From: Leptotrichia sp. oral taxon 215 str. W9775
Lineage (GTDB): Bacteria > Fusobacteriota > Fusobacteriia > Fusobacteriales > Leptotrichiaceae
Direction: 5' to 3'
DNA length: 64,000 nt
Assembly (NCBI RefSeq): GCF_000469505.1
Contig: NZ_KI272860.1
Span: 152,849 to 216,848, forward strand
The position numbers and the translations under genes were made by a program. Below the pieces are notes generated by a model, which was given only the letters and a program-made list of their open reading frames with translations, searched no databases and had not been told where the DNA came from. The stretch's first letter is position 1. Each line of letters opens with the position of its first letter. Shown here piece by piece: positions 9,382-18,319 of the stretch.

Positions 9382-10200
9382 TTAATTTATTTTAAAAAAG
9401 TTATCATAATCTTCCATTAGCTGCTTTTCTATTTTCTCTGCTCTTTCTTCCTGTTCCATTTTGCTACGGTTTATTTCTTCTTTTGGATTTTTCATGTCAG
9501 GATTATAAGTTACATCATATAATGTCCTCATATCTTCAATTTTTTCAAGTTCCTTTTCCAGGTTTTCCTTTTCTTCTCCTGTAATCATTATCTTATTTAT
9601 CGGATATTTGGAAAATACTCTAATTACACCGTCATTTTCGTAGCTTATTATCATGTATTTGTAGTCTTTATCAAAGTACAGGATTTCATTTGTAAAACTT
9701 TTAAAACGTCTGTTTTCTGTTTTAAGATAAACTTTTCCCTTCTTTTCCTGTATCCAACCTTTAGTATTATTTTCCATCCACATGTTTGAGCTTGGAGAAT
9801 AATATGTTTTTACTATTCTGTAGCCACTTTCCTCCTGATTAAAATTATACTTGACATTTTCATATTCAGCTTCAGTTTTATTCGTTGTTTTTATCAAATA
9901 CCAGCTTCCATATGAAGAAGGAGTATAAAATTTAAGAATTGGATTCACTTTATCATCAATTTTATTTATTATTTTAGTTATTCTGCCAGGTTTCTTCTTG
10001 GCTTCCTCTTCCTTTTCCACTTCAACTATTCTGTCCAGATAAATTAATCCGTCATCTTGAGAATCATCTATAATTTCAACTTTTTTCTCATTTATATTTT
10101 TCTTATTTTTACTGTTTTCATTAGTAGTTTTTGTATTGGAAAATACTGTCAAATTCACTAAAATAAATATAAAAATTTTATATAACTTATTTTTTTTCAA
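9382..10200 (-). CDS. Exported protein of unknown function
   Basis: No family was recognised. The 272-aa product begins with a hydrophobic signal-like segment (LYKIFIFILVNLTVFS) followed by a lysine/asparagine-rich stretch, an acidic region with a VEVEKEEEAKKKPG run, and a folded-looking C-terminal half with alternating aromatic residues (SYGSWYLIKTT, YYSPSSNMWMENN). It ends in a charged helical tail. The start is a TTG at 10200: GGGAG lies 6 nt upstream and no in-frame ATG precedes the signal peptide. It sits 96 nt upstream of mltG in the same direction, so co-transcription is possible. A surface or periplasmic location is inferred only from the signal sequence. Confidence 0.72.
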   Translation of the reverse strand: MKKNKLYKIFIFILVNLTVFSNTKTTNENSKNKKNINEKKVEIIDDSQDDGLIYLDRIVEVEKEEEAKKKPGRITKIINKIDDKVNPILKFYTPSSYGSWYLIKTTNKTEAEYENVKYNFNQEESGYRIVKTYYSPSSNMWMENNTKGWIQEKKGKVYLKTENRRFKSFTNEILYFDKDYKYMIISYENDGVIRVFSKYPINKIMITGEEKENLEKELEKIEDMRTLYDVTYNPDMKNPKEEINRSKMEQEERAEKIEKQLMEDYDNFFKIN

Positions 10201-10289
10201 AATATTCTCCCTTTCATTTCAATTTTTTATAAATTATACCACATATCTCACTTTTTATAAAGTATTTATTCATTTTGATGAGAAAGAAA

Positions 10290-10357
10290 AATAAGGCTCC
10301 TTGTCCTCACCTAAAATCCTTGTTACAAATTTTTAGGCATAGTTCAATCACCTTATT
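10290..10357 (-). terminator. Nested hairpin with T-rich tail after the lipoprotein gene
   Basis: Outer arms AATAAGG (10290-10296) and CCTTATT (10351-10357) enclose inner arms CCTAAAA (10310-10316) and TTTTAGG (10331-10337), with 13-nt spacers on both sides. On the - strand the last arm runs into TTTTCTTTCT, so it probably ends the lipoprotein transcript. It resembles a tRNA in size but has no T-arm consensus. Confidence 0.5.
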
Positions 10358-10369
10358 CTTATTACTATT

Positions 10370-11341
10370 TTATCCCTTATTATTTGGATTTAATCTATAT
10401 CCCTTCAGCAATTCATCATTTTCCATTATAAATGGTCTTGCATTTGGCTGATCAAATTCCACATCATATTTATTCATCAGATAATCATTCAACTGACTAC
10501 GGTTATCAAACTTTATAGCCTGAAAAGGTTCCTGGAATGCCAATTTCTCAATAAACATCAGTTTTCCATCTGAAGTTGGTACTAAAACTCCTACATGACC
10601 TATAAATAAAAAGTTTTCTTCAGGAGTAATCAGTGAGTGAAAAAACACTGAAACCAGTGAAATCTTACTCTCATTAGTAAATTTAATATTCTTTTTTGCC
10701 CAGTCTTCCTTTACTTTTTTCACATGAACTGACACATCTTTTGTATTTTCTGTATTTATTGCAGAAAATAAACTTTCAAACTGGTTTCTTTCACTGTCAG
10801 TAAATACTTTTATTGGAAAATTATTCAATGCATCTTCATCAATAAAAAGCTGCTCTGTATTTTTTATCTCAGATTTTCCTACTGAAATAAAATCCCTCAT
10901 AAGTTCATATGAAGTAATTCTGCAGTTCTGACCTACAAATTTAGGACTTTTCTTACTCCATTGTTCCTGTATTTCTGCCTGATCATAAGTTGGACTTAGT
11001 TCTTCTGTTGTTTTAAATCCTTCTTTTACAAATGTCTTATTTTGTCCTATATTATTGAAATAATTTACACCTTCAAGAAAATCCTTTATATTTTTCTCTG
11101 AAACTCCAGCATTTTTAAGTTCCTTCTGAACTTCTTCCTGAGTTGCCTTATCCAATAAATTTGAATAGGTAATTTTCTTCAAATATTCATTTTTTTCTTC
11201 TTCAGATTTATTATCATTTTTAGTAACTTCTTTACTACTTGAAACATCGGCTTTTTCTACATTTCCTTTATCTGCTGTTTTTACTGAGCAGCTGGCTAGA
11301 AATATTCCGCATATCAGTAAAATTAAAACTTTTCTTTTCAT
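10370..11341 (-). CDS. Lipoprotein, possibly DUF4300 family
   Basis: A 323-aa lipoprotein: MKRKVLILLICGIFLASCS is a lipoprotein signal with the lipobox LASC and Cys as the first mature residue. A lysine/glutamate-rich linker follows. The folded part contains NCRITSYELMRDF, FPIKVFTDSERNQ, LFIGHVGVLVPTSDG and FIEKLAFQEPFQAIKF, which I associate, from memory only, with DUF4300 lipoproteins of Gram-positive bacteria. The conserved Cys near residue 140 and His in GHVG could suggest a papain-like or NlpC-like fold, but this is speculation. A GAGAG ribosome-binding site precedes the ATG. It stands alone, with a terminator-like structure downstream. Confidence 0.8.
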   Translation of the reverse strand: MKRKVLILLICGIFLASCSVKTADKGNVEKADVSSSKEVTKNDNKSEEEKNEYLKKITYSNLLDKATQEEVQKELKNAGVSEKNIKDFLEGVNYFNNIGQNKTFVKEGFKTTEELSPTYDQAEIQEQWSKKSPKFVGQNCRITSYELMRDFISVGKSEIKNTEQLFIDEDALNNFPIKVFTDSERNQFESLFSAINTENTKDVSVHVKKVKEDWAKKNIKFTNESKISLVSVFFHSLITPEENFLFIGHVGVLVPTSDGKLMFIEKLAFQEPFQAIKFDNRSQLNDYLMNKYDVEFDQPNARPFIMENDELLKGYRLNPNNKG

Positions 11342-11437
11342 TTTTTCTCTCTTTCCATTTTTTATATGATTTTATTTACAAATTGAGTTTACTACTTATT
11401 TCTTAGATATTACTGTATTTATTATTGCTTTTTTGTT

Positions 11438-14400
11438 TTATTGAACTAAATCCAGCCTGTCATTTACCTTGTCAATAATTTTTACTATATTTGTTAATAC
11501 GTCTCTTTTATTATCAAACAGCTGAAATAAACCTCCAAATTTGTCTGCTTCTGGAAAATCCTTTAATTCTTTCTTATCTATACTTCCATTTTTTACTATA
11601 TAATCTACAATATGTTTTACAAAGTTAATTTGGTCTGAATTTAGATTTTCGTTACTCAAAAATAGAGAGAACTCTTTTTCAACAGCTTTTCTATCCATTC
11701 CTATAATTTTTGAAACCATTTTTAACAAAGGAATTTTCCCATAAGTTTTTTCATATTCTTCCTTTGTTCCCAAATCTTCCCATAAAATTTTTTCTAAATA
11801 TTTTATATCATACATTGTTAATGGAATATTATTCTTTAATTTCTGAATAACATCGTCATTTTTGTATTCATCAAGATATTTTTCCACTCGTTTATTGTAC
11901 TTTTCAAACTTATTTACAATTTTGAAATTTTCTTCCGTCTCATGTTCTCCATAATCTACTATTTCATCTCTAAAATCTGTATAATAAATTTTTGTTGTTA
12001 TTCTATCTAAAAGTATTACTAATTCCCTAAGTTCTTTTCTCACTTCTTCAAACTGAAACAAATCTGCATTTTTCCAAAATTCTTCTTTCTGAATTTTAGT
12101 TATTGTTTCCTTTTTTTTAGAAATTTTTTCTATAGTTCCTTTTTCACTAAGTTTTTCTGCTGTTTCTATCACTCTATTTTTAGCTCTTAAAAAAGACTTT
12201 TTTCCCAAATAGGCATTTTCAATTACATACATCTGATAATCAAATCTTTTTGACAGTTCCTCTTCTTCTGTATATGTTATGAGAGGAGCAATTATATTTT
12301 TTAATTCCTGTACATCTTTTTCATTAAGAGCTTTATAATTATCTAGTTTTTTATATTTATCAATTATTGCTCCCTTCATACGTACATCAAAACGATTATT
12401 ATTTATATCTAAAATACTGGTAATGATATCATCTATTAAATTATTTCTATATTCAATTAGAGATTTTTCCTGGTAATTTAAATGCTGTAAAGATTTTATT
12501 ATATCCACTTTTGCTCCAAATATACTCTCAGAAATTGATTTTGTAGTTTTTATTTCTTTACCATCAACATTCACTTCAAAAAATTCAAAATTCTTATAGC
12601 AATCAAAAATCATAAATCTTTCTTTATCAATTCCAGGCCCAAATAAGTCTTTACATAATCTCGTTCCTCTTCCTATCATTTGCCAAAATTTAGCTTTTGA
12701 TCTTATTTTCTTAAAAAAAACAAGGTTCAGTATTTCGGGAACATCAATTCCTGTGTCAAGCATGTCCACTGATACTGCTATTTGAGGATATAAAACCTTA
12801 TCTTTAAAATTATCAATAACATCATCTACAAATTTTATATCATGACAAACTGCTTGAGCAAACTTTCCTTTGTATTCAGGATAGAGTTTATTAAATCTGT
12901 CTACAATAAAATTTGCATGTCTTTGATTTACAGCAAAAATTATGGTTTTACCAAGTTTATCTCCACCTTCAACTTTTAGTCCGTTATTCATTAATGTTTT
13001 AATGACAAGATCTACTGTTTCCTTATTAAAAAGTGTTTTATTTACTTCTTCACTTGAAATTTCTTCTTTTTCTTCATCAAAAGTTTCTTCAAATTCTTCT
13101 TTTTCCTCTTCACTTAATTCGCTATATTTCAATCCATCTCTTACTATTTTCAATCCAACATCTATTGGCTTTCCATAATGAACTAAATAACCTTCTTCTA
13201 TAGCTTGGTCTAACTCATAAGCAAATGTAGGATTATCATTTTCCAAATCAAATATTCTATATGTATTTTTATCTATATCATTTTTAGGAGTAGCTGTTAA
13301 TCCTAATAAATTTGCATCAAAATAATCAAATATTGCCTGATACTTCTTATAAATACTTCTATGACTTTCATCCACTATTATCAAATCAAAATATCCACTT
13401 GTAAAAATTCTGCTTCCATCTTTATTTTTAGTTTCATCTATCGCATTCATCATTGTAGGATATGTGGAAAAAATCATTCTACTCTCTACATCATCCTTGT
13501 TATCTAAAAGATTACACAATGAAAGATTTGGTAAATATTCCTTAAAACTGTTTTTTGCCTGTTTTACTAAAGCTGTCCTGTCTGCAAGAAATAATATATT
13601 TTTCACCCAATTATATCTTGTCAATATATCCACTATAGATGCAGCAGTTCTTGTTTTTCCACTTCCAGTAGCCATTACAAGTAACATTTTTCTATATCCT
13701 TTTTCCAATGCTTCTGTAACTCTCACAACAGCTTCTTTCTGATAAACTCTGTTTGTTATCTCATCTTTTATGTCTGTACTTACATTCTTTAAAGGTTTTT
13801 TGTTTCCTCTTCTGAATATTAACTTTTCCAAATCTTTTTTACTGTATATACTAGACACTTGTCTTTCAGGATAATTCAAATCATCCCAAATATAATAATC
13901 TAACCCATTAGTAAAAAATATGATAGGTCTCACATCATATTTTTTTTCAAGTGCATCTGCATATTCCTTAGCTTGATTTTTCCCTATCAGAGGATCTATG
14001 TCTAACTTTTTTGCTTCTATTACTGCCAGCGGAACTCCATTATCTCCATAGAGTACGTAATCTGCTTTCCCTTTTCCACTTGGAGTTGTAATACCTGAAA
14101 TTTCAACTTCCGGTATACAATCTTCTCCTATAGTCCAGCCTTCATTTTCTATAACCAAATCAATATATCTTTTCCTTGTTTCAGCTTCTGAAATTTCATC
14201 TATTTTGTATTCTCTTTCTTTTTCATTTATTTTACGCTTTTCTTCATTTTCCTTTCTCAATGTCTGATTTTCATTAGATAATTCTTCAAGCTTTTTATTA
14301 ATTTCTGCAAGCTGTTTTGATAATTTATCTTTTTCAGATTGAACCTTAATTATTTTATCAGTTTCTCCAAGAATTGATTCGTCAAATTCCACATCTGAAT

Positions 14401-14785
14401 AATATCTTGAATATGAATAATCAATCCATGCAGTAAATGAAAATAAATTTCTAAGACTTAAAACTGCCTCTTCTCTTGTTATAACTCTTCCGGAATGAAC
14501 AGCCTTATTTCCTAATTGCTGTATGTAAGAAAGTAGACCACTCATATTATAAGGAAGTATATCTTTAAATTTTTTTCCTTTTATCAATGACGCTAAATTT
14601 ATCTGTGGTGGCATTCTTAATTCAGCATCATTTGCATAAACCCACTTTACAGCAAGTTCCAATGCTTTCCTTACAAAAGTTACTGTTGCCGAATAGGAGA
14701 CATTCATAAGTTGTTCTGCTTCTATACAGGCATCTGCAAATATTTTATAGCTGTTATCCTTTTTTAAAAATTCAAAGTTAGACAT
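11438..14785 (-). CDS. hsdR: Type I restriction enzyme R subunit
   Basis: Motor and nuclease subunit of a type I restriction complex: it translocates DNA with ATP and cuts at a distance from the site. N-terminal residues 1-130 look like a DUF4145-type domain (FVRKALELAVKW, LGNKAVHSG). A coiled coil follows (about 155-195), then the nuclease domain near residues 238-262 (GKADYVLYGD then LAVIEAKK, the D...ExK pattern). Next is an SF2 helicase with Walker A MATGSGKTRTA near 373 and DESHRS near 470, and helicase motif VI IGRGTRL. 1115 aa is typical. AGGAGTGG precedes the ATG. It is the last gene of the hsd locus, 45 nt after the ATPase gene. Confidence 0.95.
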   Translation of the reverse strand: MSNFEFLKKDNSYKIFADACIEAEQLMNVSYSATVTFVRKALELAVKWVYANDAELRMPPQINLASLIKGKKFKDILPYNMSGLLSYIQQLGNKAVHSGRVITREEAVLSLRNLFSFTAWIDYSYSRYYSDVEFDESILGETDKIIKVQSEKDKLSKQLAEINKKLEELSNENQTLRKENEEKRKINEKEREYKIDEISEAETRKRYIDLVIENEGWTIGEDCIPEVEISGITTPSGKGKADYVLYGDNGVPLAVIEAKKLDIDPLIGKNQAKEYADALEKKYDVRPIIFFTNGLDYYIWDDLNYPERQVSSIYSKKDLEKLIFRRGNKKPLKNVSTDIKDEITNRVYQKEAVVRVTEALEKGYRKMLLVMATGSGKTRTAASIVDILTRYNWVKNILFLADRTALVKQAKNSFKEYLPNLSLCNLLDNKDDVESRMIFSTYPTMMNAIDETKNKDGSRIFTSGYFDLIIVDESHRSIYKKYQAIFDYFDANLLGLTATPKNDIDKNTYRIFDLENDNPTFAYELDQAIEEGYLVHYGKPIDVGLKIVRDGLKYSELSEEEKEEFEETFDEEKEEISSEEVNKTLFNKETVDLVIKTLMNNGLKVEGGDKLGKTIIFAVNQRHANFIVDRFNKLYPEYKGKFAQAVCHDIKFVDDVIDNFKDKVLYPQIAVSVDMLDTGIDVPEILNLVFFKKIRSKAKFWQMIGRGTRLCKDLFGPGIDKERFMIFDCYKNFEFFEVNVDGKEIKTTKSISESIFGAKVDIIKSLQHLNYQEKSLIEYRNNLIDDIITSILDINNNRFDVRMKGAIIDKYKKLDNYKALNEKDVQELKNIIAPLITYTEEEELSKRFDYQMYVIENAYLGKKSFLRAKNRVIETAEKLSEKGTIEKISKKKETITKIQKEEFWKNADLFQFEEVRKELRELVILLDRITTKIYYTDFRDEIVDYGEHETEENFKIVNKFEKYNKRVEKYLDEYKNDDVIQKLKNNIPLTMYDIKYLEKILWEDLGTKEEYEKTYGKIPLLKMVSKIIGMDRKAVEKEFSLFLSNENLNSDQINFVKHIVDYIVKNGSIDKKELKDFPEADKFGGLFQLFDNKRDVLTNIVKIIDKVNDRLDLVQ

Positions 14786-14830
14786 TTTCTTCCACTCCTA
14801 TGTTTATTATTCTAAAATACTCTTATTCAT

Positions 14831-16054
14831 TTATATATATTCAATTGGTAAGACAAGAATATCTTCTGATAAGTAAACTTTATTATCGTATTGGCATATA
14901 ATTATCCCTGTTCCAATTTCCTTATCTATTTTTCCTTTGAGAACCGAAAAATTCTTTGCCATTTCTTTATCAGGTGATGCACTCATTTTAATTTCAATAG
15001 GATATATTTTTTCTGCTTCTTCTACTATCAAATCTATTTCTTTTTTATCCTTATCTCTGTAAAAATATACAGGTGGATTTATAATACCAGCATTAAGATA
15101 ACTTTTTATAATTTCTGATACTACAAATGTTTCAAATATATTTCCAGCCTTAGCTCCATTTGCAAGTGTTTCAGGAGTTGGCCATTTTGTAAGGTATGCC
15201 AGCAATCCTACATCCATAAAATATATTTTTGGTGTCTTTATCACTCTTTTTAAATGATTATTAAAATACGGTTCCATTAAATAAATTATTCTTGAAGTTC
15301 TCAATACAGATACCCACCTTTTTACTGTTTCATTACTTACTCCAACTTCATTGGCAACTGCTCCATAATTTAATAATTCTCCGCTTCTCGAAGCTAAACT
15401 TATCATGAACTTTAAAAATTTACTTTCATCAGATATATTTATCAAATCCCTTACATCTCTTTCAATATACGTCTGCACATATGAAGAATAAAAAAACTCC
15501 CATTTCTTTTTGTCATTAAATACAAGTTCAGGCATGTATCCTCTATGAATTCTTTGCCATAAATCTGTGTATTCTGTTATATTTTTTTCCCTCTCAGAAA
15601 TATATTCTTCATTAGGAATAAAAGGCTTATTAAACTCTATATTAAACTGTTCTCTTAAGCTTATTCCCTGAAGTTCTAAAATTCCTACTCTTCCTGCTAA
15701 AGTTTCAGAAACATTTTTCATAAGAACAAAAGCTTGCGAACCTGTCATTAAATACATTCCGTCTTCTCTATTCTCGTCAACTTTCATTTTCAAATAAGGA
15801 AATATTGAGGGTGCATATTGTATTTCATCTATTATTAATTTTTCAGGATTATTCTTCAAAAATAGTCTTGGATCATTAATTAGCTGTTCTTTTAAAATCG
15901 GGTCATCTAATGAAAAATATTTGTACTCTTCTCGAAACAATTCCTTAAAAAGCGTACTTTTACCAACTTGTCTTGGTCCTGTAAGCAATAATATCGAAAA
16001 TTGTTCCTTGTATTCATTGATAACCTGTTCTATTGAACGTCTATAATATTTCAT
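14831..16054 (-). CDS. AAA-family ATPase with DUF4143-like C-terminal region
   Basis: About 407 aa if it starts at the ATG at 16054, which has GGGAGG 6-7 nt upstream and its own promoter. Domains: AAA with Walker A LLTGPRQVGKSTLF near residue 27 and Walker B KLIIDEIQYAP; a winged-helix-like segment (AVANEVGVSNETVKRWV); and a C-terminal region whose EIDLIVE then YPIEIKMS fits a PD-(D/E)xK nuclease-like core. These match the ATP-binding DUF4143 family, whose cellular role is poorly known. It lies inside the hsd locus between the second hsdS and hsdR. The frame is open upstream and continuous with that hsdS, so a 795-aa fusion (14831-17218) is possible. I favour a separate protein because it has a full set of start signals. 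Confidence 0.85.
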   Translation of the reverse strand: MKYYRRSIEQVINEYKEQFSILLLTGPRQVGKSTLFKELFREEYKYFSLDDPILKEQLINDPRLFLKNNPEKLIIDEIQYAPSIFPYLKMKVDENREDGMYLMTGSQAFVLMKNVSETLAGRVGILELQGISLREQFNIEFNKPFIPNEEYISEREKNITEYTDLWQRIHRGYMPELVFNDKKKWEFFYSSYVQTYIERDVRDLINISDESKFLKFMISLASRSGELLNYGAVANEVGVSNETVKRWVSVLRTSRIIYLMEPYFNNHLKRVIKTPKIYFMDVGLLAYLTKWPTPETLANGAKAGNIFETFVVSEIIKSYLNAGIINPPVYFYRDKDKKEIDLIVEEAEKIYPIEIKMSASPDKEMAKNFSVLKGKIDKEIGTGIIICQYDNKVYLSEDILVLPIEYI

Positions 16055-17218
16055 TTTTTCCTCCCTTTCGGCTAATTCAATATCTAATCTTATATTAGCC
16101 GAAAATGTCAAAAAAGTCAAGAAAAACAATATTTCTTTTATCAACTTTTTCAATAAATTGATAAAAATATATCGTTTTAAGTTGTAAAGAAACTTTAATT
16201 TATTTGTTTTCTCTACAAATTCTGCAAATTCATTTTGGAGCGAAAGTGGAGGCAATAAAACTCTAAAATTATTAAATTTTTCTTTTGATAATTCAATCTG
16301 GTTTGTTGAACCATTAACACATTTATTTATAAGATATTTTTGAATTATTGGTATTCTAAAATAATTCTTTAAATAAATAGAATTTGACTTCCATTGTTTC
16401 AACCTAAGCAAAGTAATGTGCGTATCTATAGTATAAATAATATCTTTTTCCTTATTTTTTATAAAAATATTAACTCTACCTAAAGTTCCTGTTCCTGTTG
16501 AATTAATTAAAATATCTTGATCTTGTAAAATTAATATATCTTTTTTATCTTCATGATATTTTATATTTTCAAATTTAATTTTTTCCCAATATATGCATGC
16601 TTGATTTATTACTCCTATTTTTGATTTTTCAACATATTTGGGAGTTTTTCCTCTCGAAACCAAACTTGCTATTTCCTCTATAAAAATCTTATCCCAACCT
16701 TTTTCATTCTTAATTGGATCTCCAAACATCTCTATAAATCGGGACTTCACTAATTCTTCTAATAAATTTATTTGATTTTTTCTCTTATTAATTATATCTA
16801 TTATTCTATCTAAAATATTTATTACTTTCTTTTGCTCACTTTCAGAAATAAGTGCTATTTTTTCTTTTTTATAATCTTTGAAATATATATGTGGAATTGT
16901 AGCACCTGAAGAATATTTTGACAAATTCTTAGAAATTAAAGCATAATATAAATACTTAGTATCTAAAATTCCATTCGGAATTATATATTGCATTGTACAA
17001 ATAACAGAAGATTTTGAAGGTAACAACATTATTCTTCCAACTCCTGCACCATCTTTTACTATTCCTATATATTCCTTATCTTGTGTATAAAAATCTACTT
17101 TTTTTATTAATCCACTTGCACCGTATATTGGATAAATTCCTTCATTTTTTTTTAAATCTTTTTGCGATATATTTGATGTTCTATTTTCACATACTTCTTC
17201 TAAAGTAATATATTTCAT
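16055..17218 (-). CDS. hsdS: Second type I specificity subunit, 3' end replaced and in frame with the ATPase gene
   Basis: HsdS chooses the DNA target through two recognition domains joined by conserved helices. TRD1 is residues 1-165 (IYPIYGASGLI, KDGAGVGRIML); the conserved link reads KSRFIEMFGDPIKNEKGW; TRD2 follows with RGKTPKYV and NSTGTGTLGRV; the last conserved piece is LQNEFAEFVEKTNKLKF, ending near residue 343. The other hsdS then continues EAEKSLKEMENLYESL, but this one switches to a hydrophobic AT-rich stretch (LYNLKRYIFINLLKK) and never stops before the ATPase start at 16054; the whole open frame is 14831-17218, 795 codons. AGGGAGG precedes the ATG, 41 nt after the recombinase gene. 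It may be an alternate specificity cassette, a donor copy, or a damaged gene. Confidence 0.8.
16066..16104 (-). promoter_or_regulatory. Perfect 11-bp inverted repeat over the ATPase promoter (candidate operator)
   Basis: TTTCGGCTAAT (16066-16076) and ATTAGCCGAAA (16094-16104) are exact inverted copies separated by 17 bp. One arm overlaps the predicted -10 hexamer; the other lies between the predicted transcription start and the ribosome-binding site of the ATPase gene. This is a typical operator position. The ATPase itself has a winged-helix-like segment, so self-repression is a possible model. Confidence 0.6.
16092..16120 (-). promoter_or_regulatory. Promoter of the DUF4143-like ATPase gene
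   Basis: On the - strand: TTGACT (16115-16120), a 17-bp spacer and TAATAT (16092-16097). It lies inside the tail of the upstream hsdS reading frame and would start transcription near 16085, just before the GGGAGG of the ATPase gene. Confidence 0.65.
16190..16237. repeat. 48-bp direct repeat, copy in second hsdS
   Basis: Identical over 48 bp to 18395-18442 and in the same orientation and reading frame. It encodes the conserved end of TRD2 (NEFAEFVEKTNKLKF). Homology between the two hsdS genes stops abruptly at its 3' border. Confidence 0.95.
16693..16744. repeat. 52-bp near-identical central repeat of hsdS, copy 1
   Basis: Matches 18877-18928 at 49 of 52 positions, all differences being C/T. 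It encodes the central conserved link between TRD1 and TRD2 (FIEMFGDPI-NEKGW), a natural site for exchanging whole recognition domains. Confidence 0.9.
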
Positions 17219-17259
17219 AAAATTTCCCTCCCTAAAAATCGGGATTTGAAATTTTTAAC

Positions 17260-18231
17260 TTATCCAATATATTTACGATGAGAAATTTTTACATTATTCT
17301 GATTTACCATTGCATACTGCAAAGTAGTATCTATTTTTGTATGTCCTAACAATTTTTGAACTTGTTCTATTGGCATCCCTTTATCAATGGCTCTTGTAGC
17401 TAATGTTCGTCTAAATTTATGAGGATGAACTTTAGGAATATTTAATTTTTTTCCTAATTCTCTAAGTCTAATTTCTACTCCACTTATTTTTAAACGTGAA
17501 TACGGTTTTAATAAACTGACAAATAATGCTTCATTATTATCTTTTCTGCTTTCAAGATATCTTGTTAAATGAATTTTTGTTCTTGCATCAAAATAGACTT
17601 TTCTTTCTTTATCACCTTTTCCTAAAACTATACATTCCCTATTTGCAAAATCAATATCTGATATATTAAGTTTTACTAATTCTCCTACTCTCATTCCTGT
17701 TGAAGAAAGTAAATCTATCATAGCAAGATCCCTTATGTTTCCAGAAAAGTCTCTTAATAGTTCTAATGATTCATCTGAATAAGTTTCTTTTATCAGCTGT
17801 CCCGTTTTTACTTTTTTGATTCTACGAACAGGACTTTTTAGTATATAATTTTCTTCTTCAAGCCAAGAAAAGAAACTAGAAAGAATTCTTCTAATGTTAT
17901 CTATAGTTACTTTCCCAGCATTTCCCTTATTCTGATAATTTGACAAATACTCTCTTAAATCATTTGTATCAATATGTTTTATTGTTTTAGTAATTTTTTG
18001 AAACATATTCTGTATAGTTGACTGATAATATAAAATTGATTTTTCTGAACATCCTTCAATCTTTTTCGCTGCTAAAAACATTTCTAATACTTTTTCATTA
18101 GAAAGCTCTTCCTGCAGAGAAATATCTTCATTTTCCAAATAATGGATCAATACTTTATGCAAATGTTCCATTTGAGCATTGTCTAAAATTCCAAGCATTT
18201 TTTGTTCAATTTCAGTAATTATTTTTTTCAT
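17260..18231 (-). CDS. Tyrosine recombinase lying between two hsdS genes
   Basis: A 323-aa tyrosine-type site-specific recombinase. An N-terminal SAM-like DNA-binding domain (residues 45-145) precedes the catalytic domain with the first Arg in SSTGMRVGELVK, a Lys in LGKGDKERKV, HPHKFRRTLAT (His-x-x-Arg), LLGHTKIDTT, and the nucleophile Tyr in LQYAMV. It differs from the housekeeping XerC at 34.5 kb. Recombinases at this position, between hsdS copies, are known in phase-variable type I systems of Firmicutes and Bacteroidetes, where they shuffle recognition domains. AAAGGA lies 8 nt before the ATG at 18231; an ATG at 18240 falls inside that Shine-Dalgarno region and is less likely. It reads in the same direction as the hsd genes. 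Confidence 0.92.
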   Translation of the reverse strand: MKKIITEIEQKMLGILDNAQMEHLHKVLIHYLENEDISLQEELSNEKVLEMFLAAKKIEGCSEKSILYYQSTIQNMFQKITKTIKHIDTNDLREYLSNYQNKGNAGKVTIDNIRRILSSFFSWLEEENYILKSPVRRIKKVKTGQLIKETYSDESLELLRDFSGNIRDLAMIDLLSSTGMRVGELVKLNISDIDFANRECIVLGKGDKERKVYFDARTKIHLTRYLESRKDNNEALFVSLLKPYSRLKISGVEIRLRELGKKLNIPKVHPHKFRRTLATRAIDKGMPIEQVQKLLGHTKIDTTLQYAMVNQNNVKISHRKYIG

Positions 18232-18319
18232 ATAAATCATCCTTTCAATTATCTATATAATAAATTATACAATATAATCTATTTAAATAAATATTGAAAT
18301 TCTGATTTATCAAACTCTT

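Noticed and set aside
10290..10357. tRNA gene
   Set aside because: The 7-bp end stem and length fit, but there is no T-arm (GTTCRANYC), D-arm or anticodon stem.
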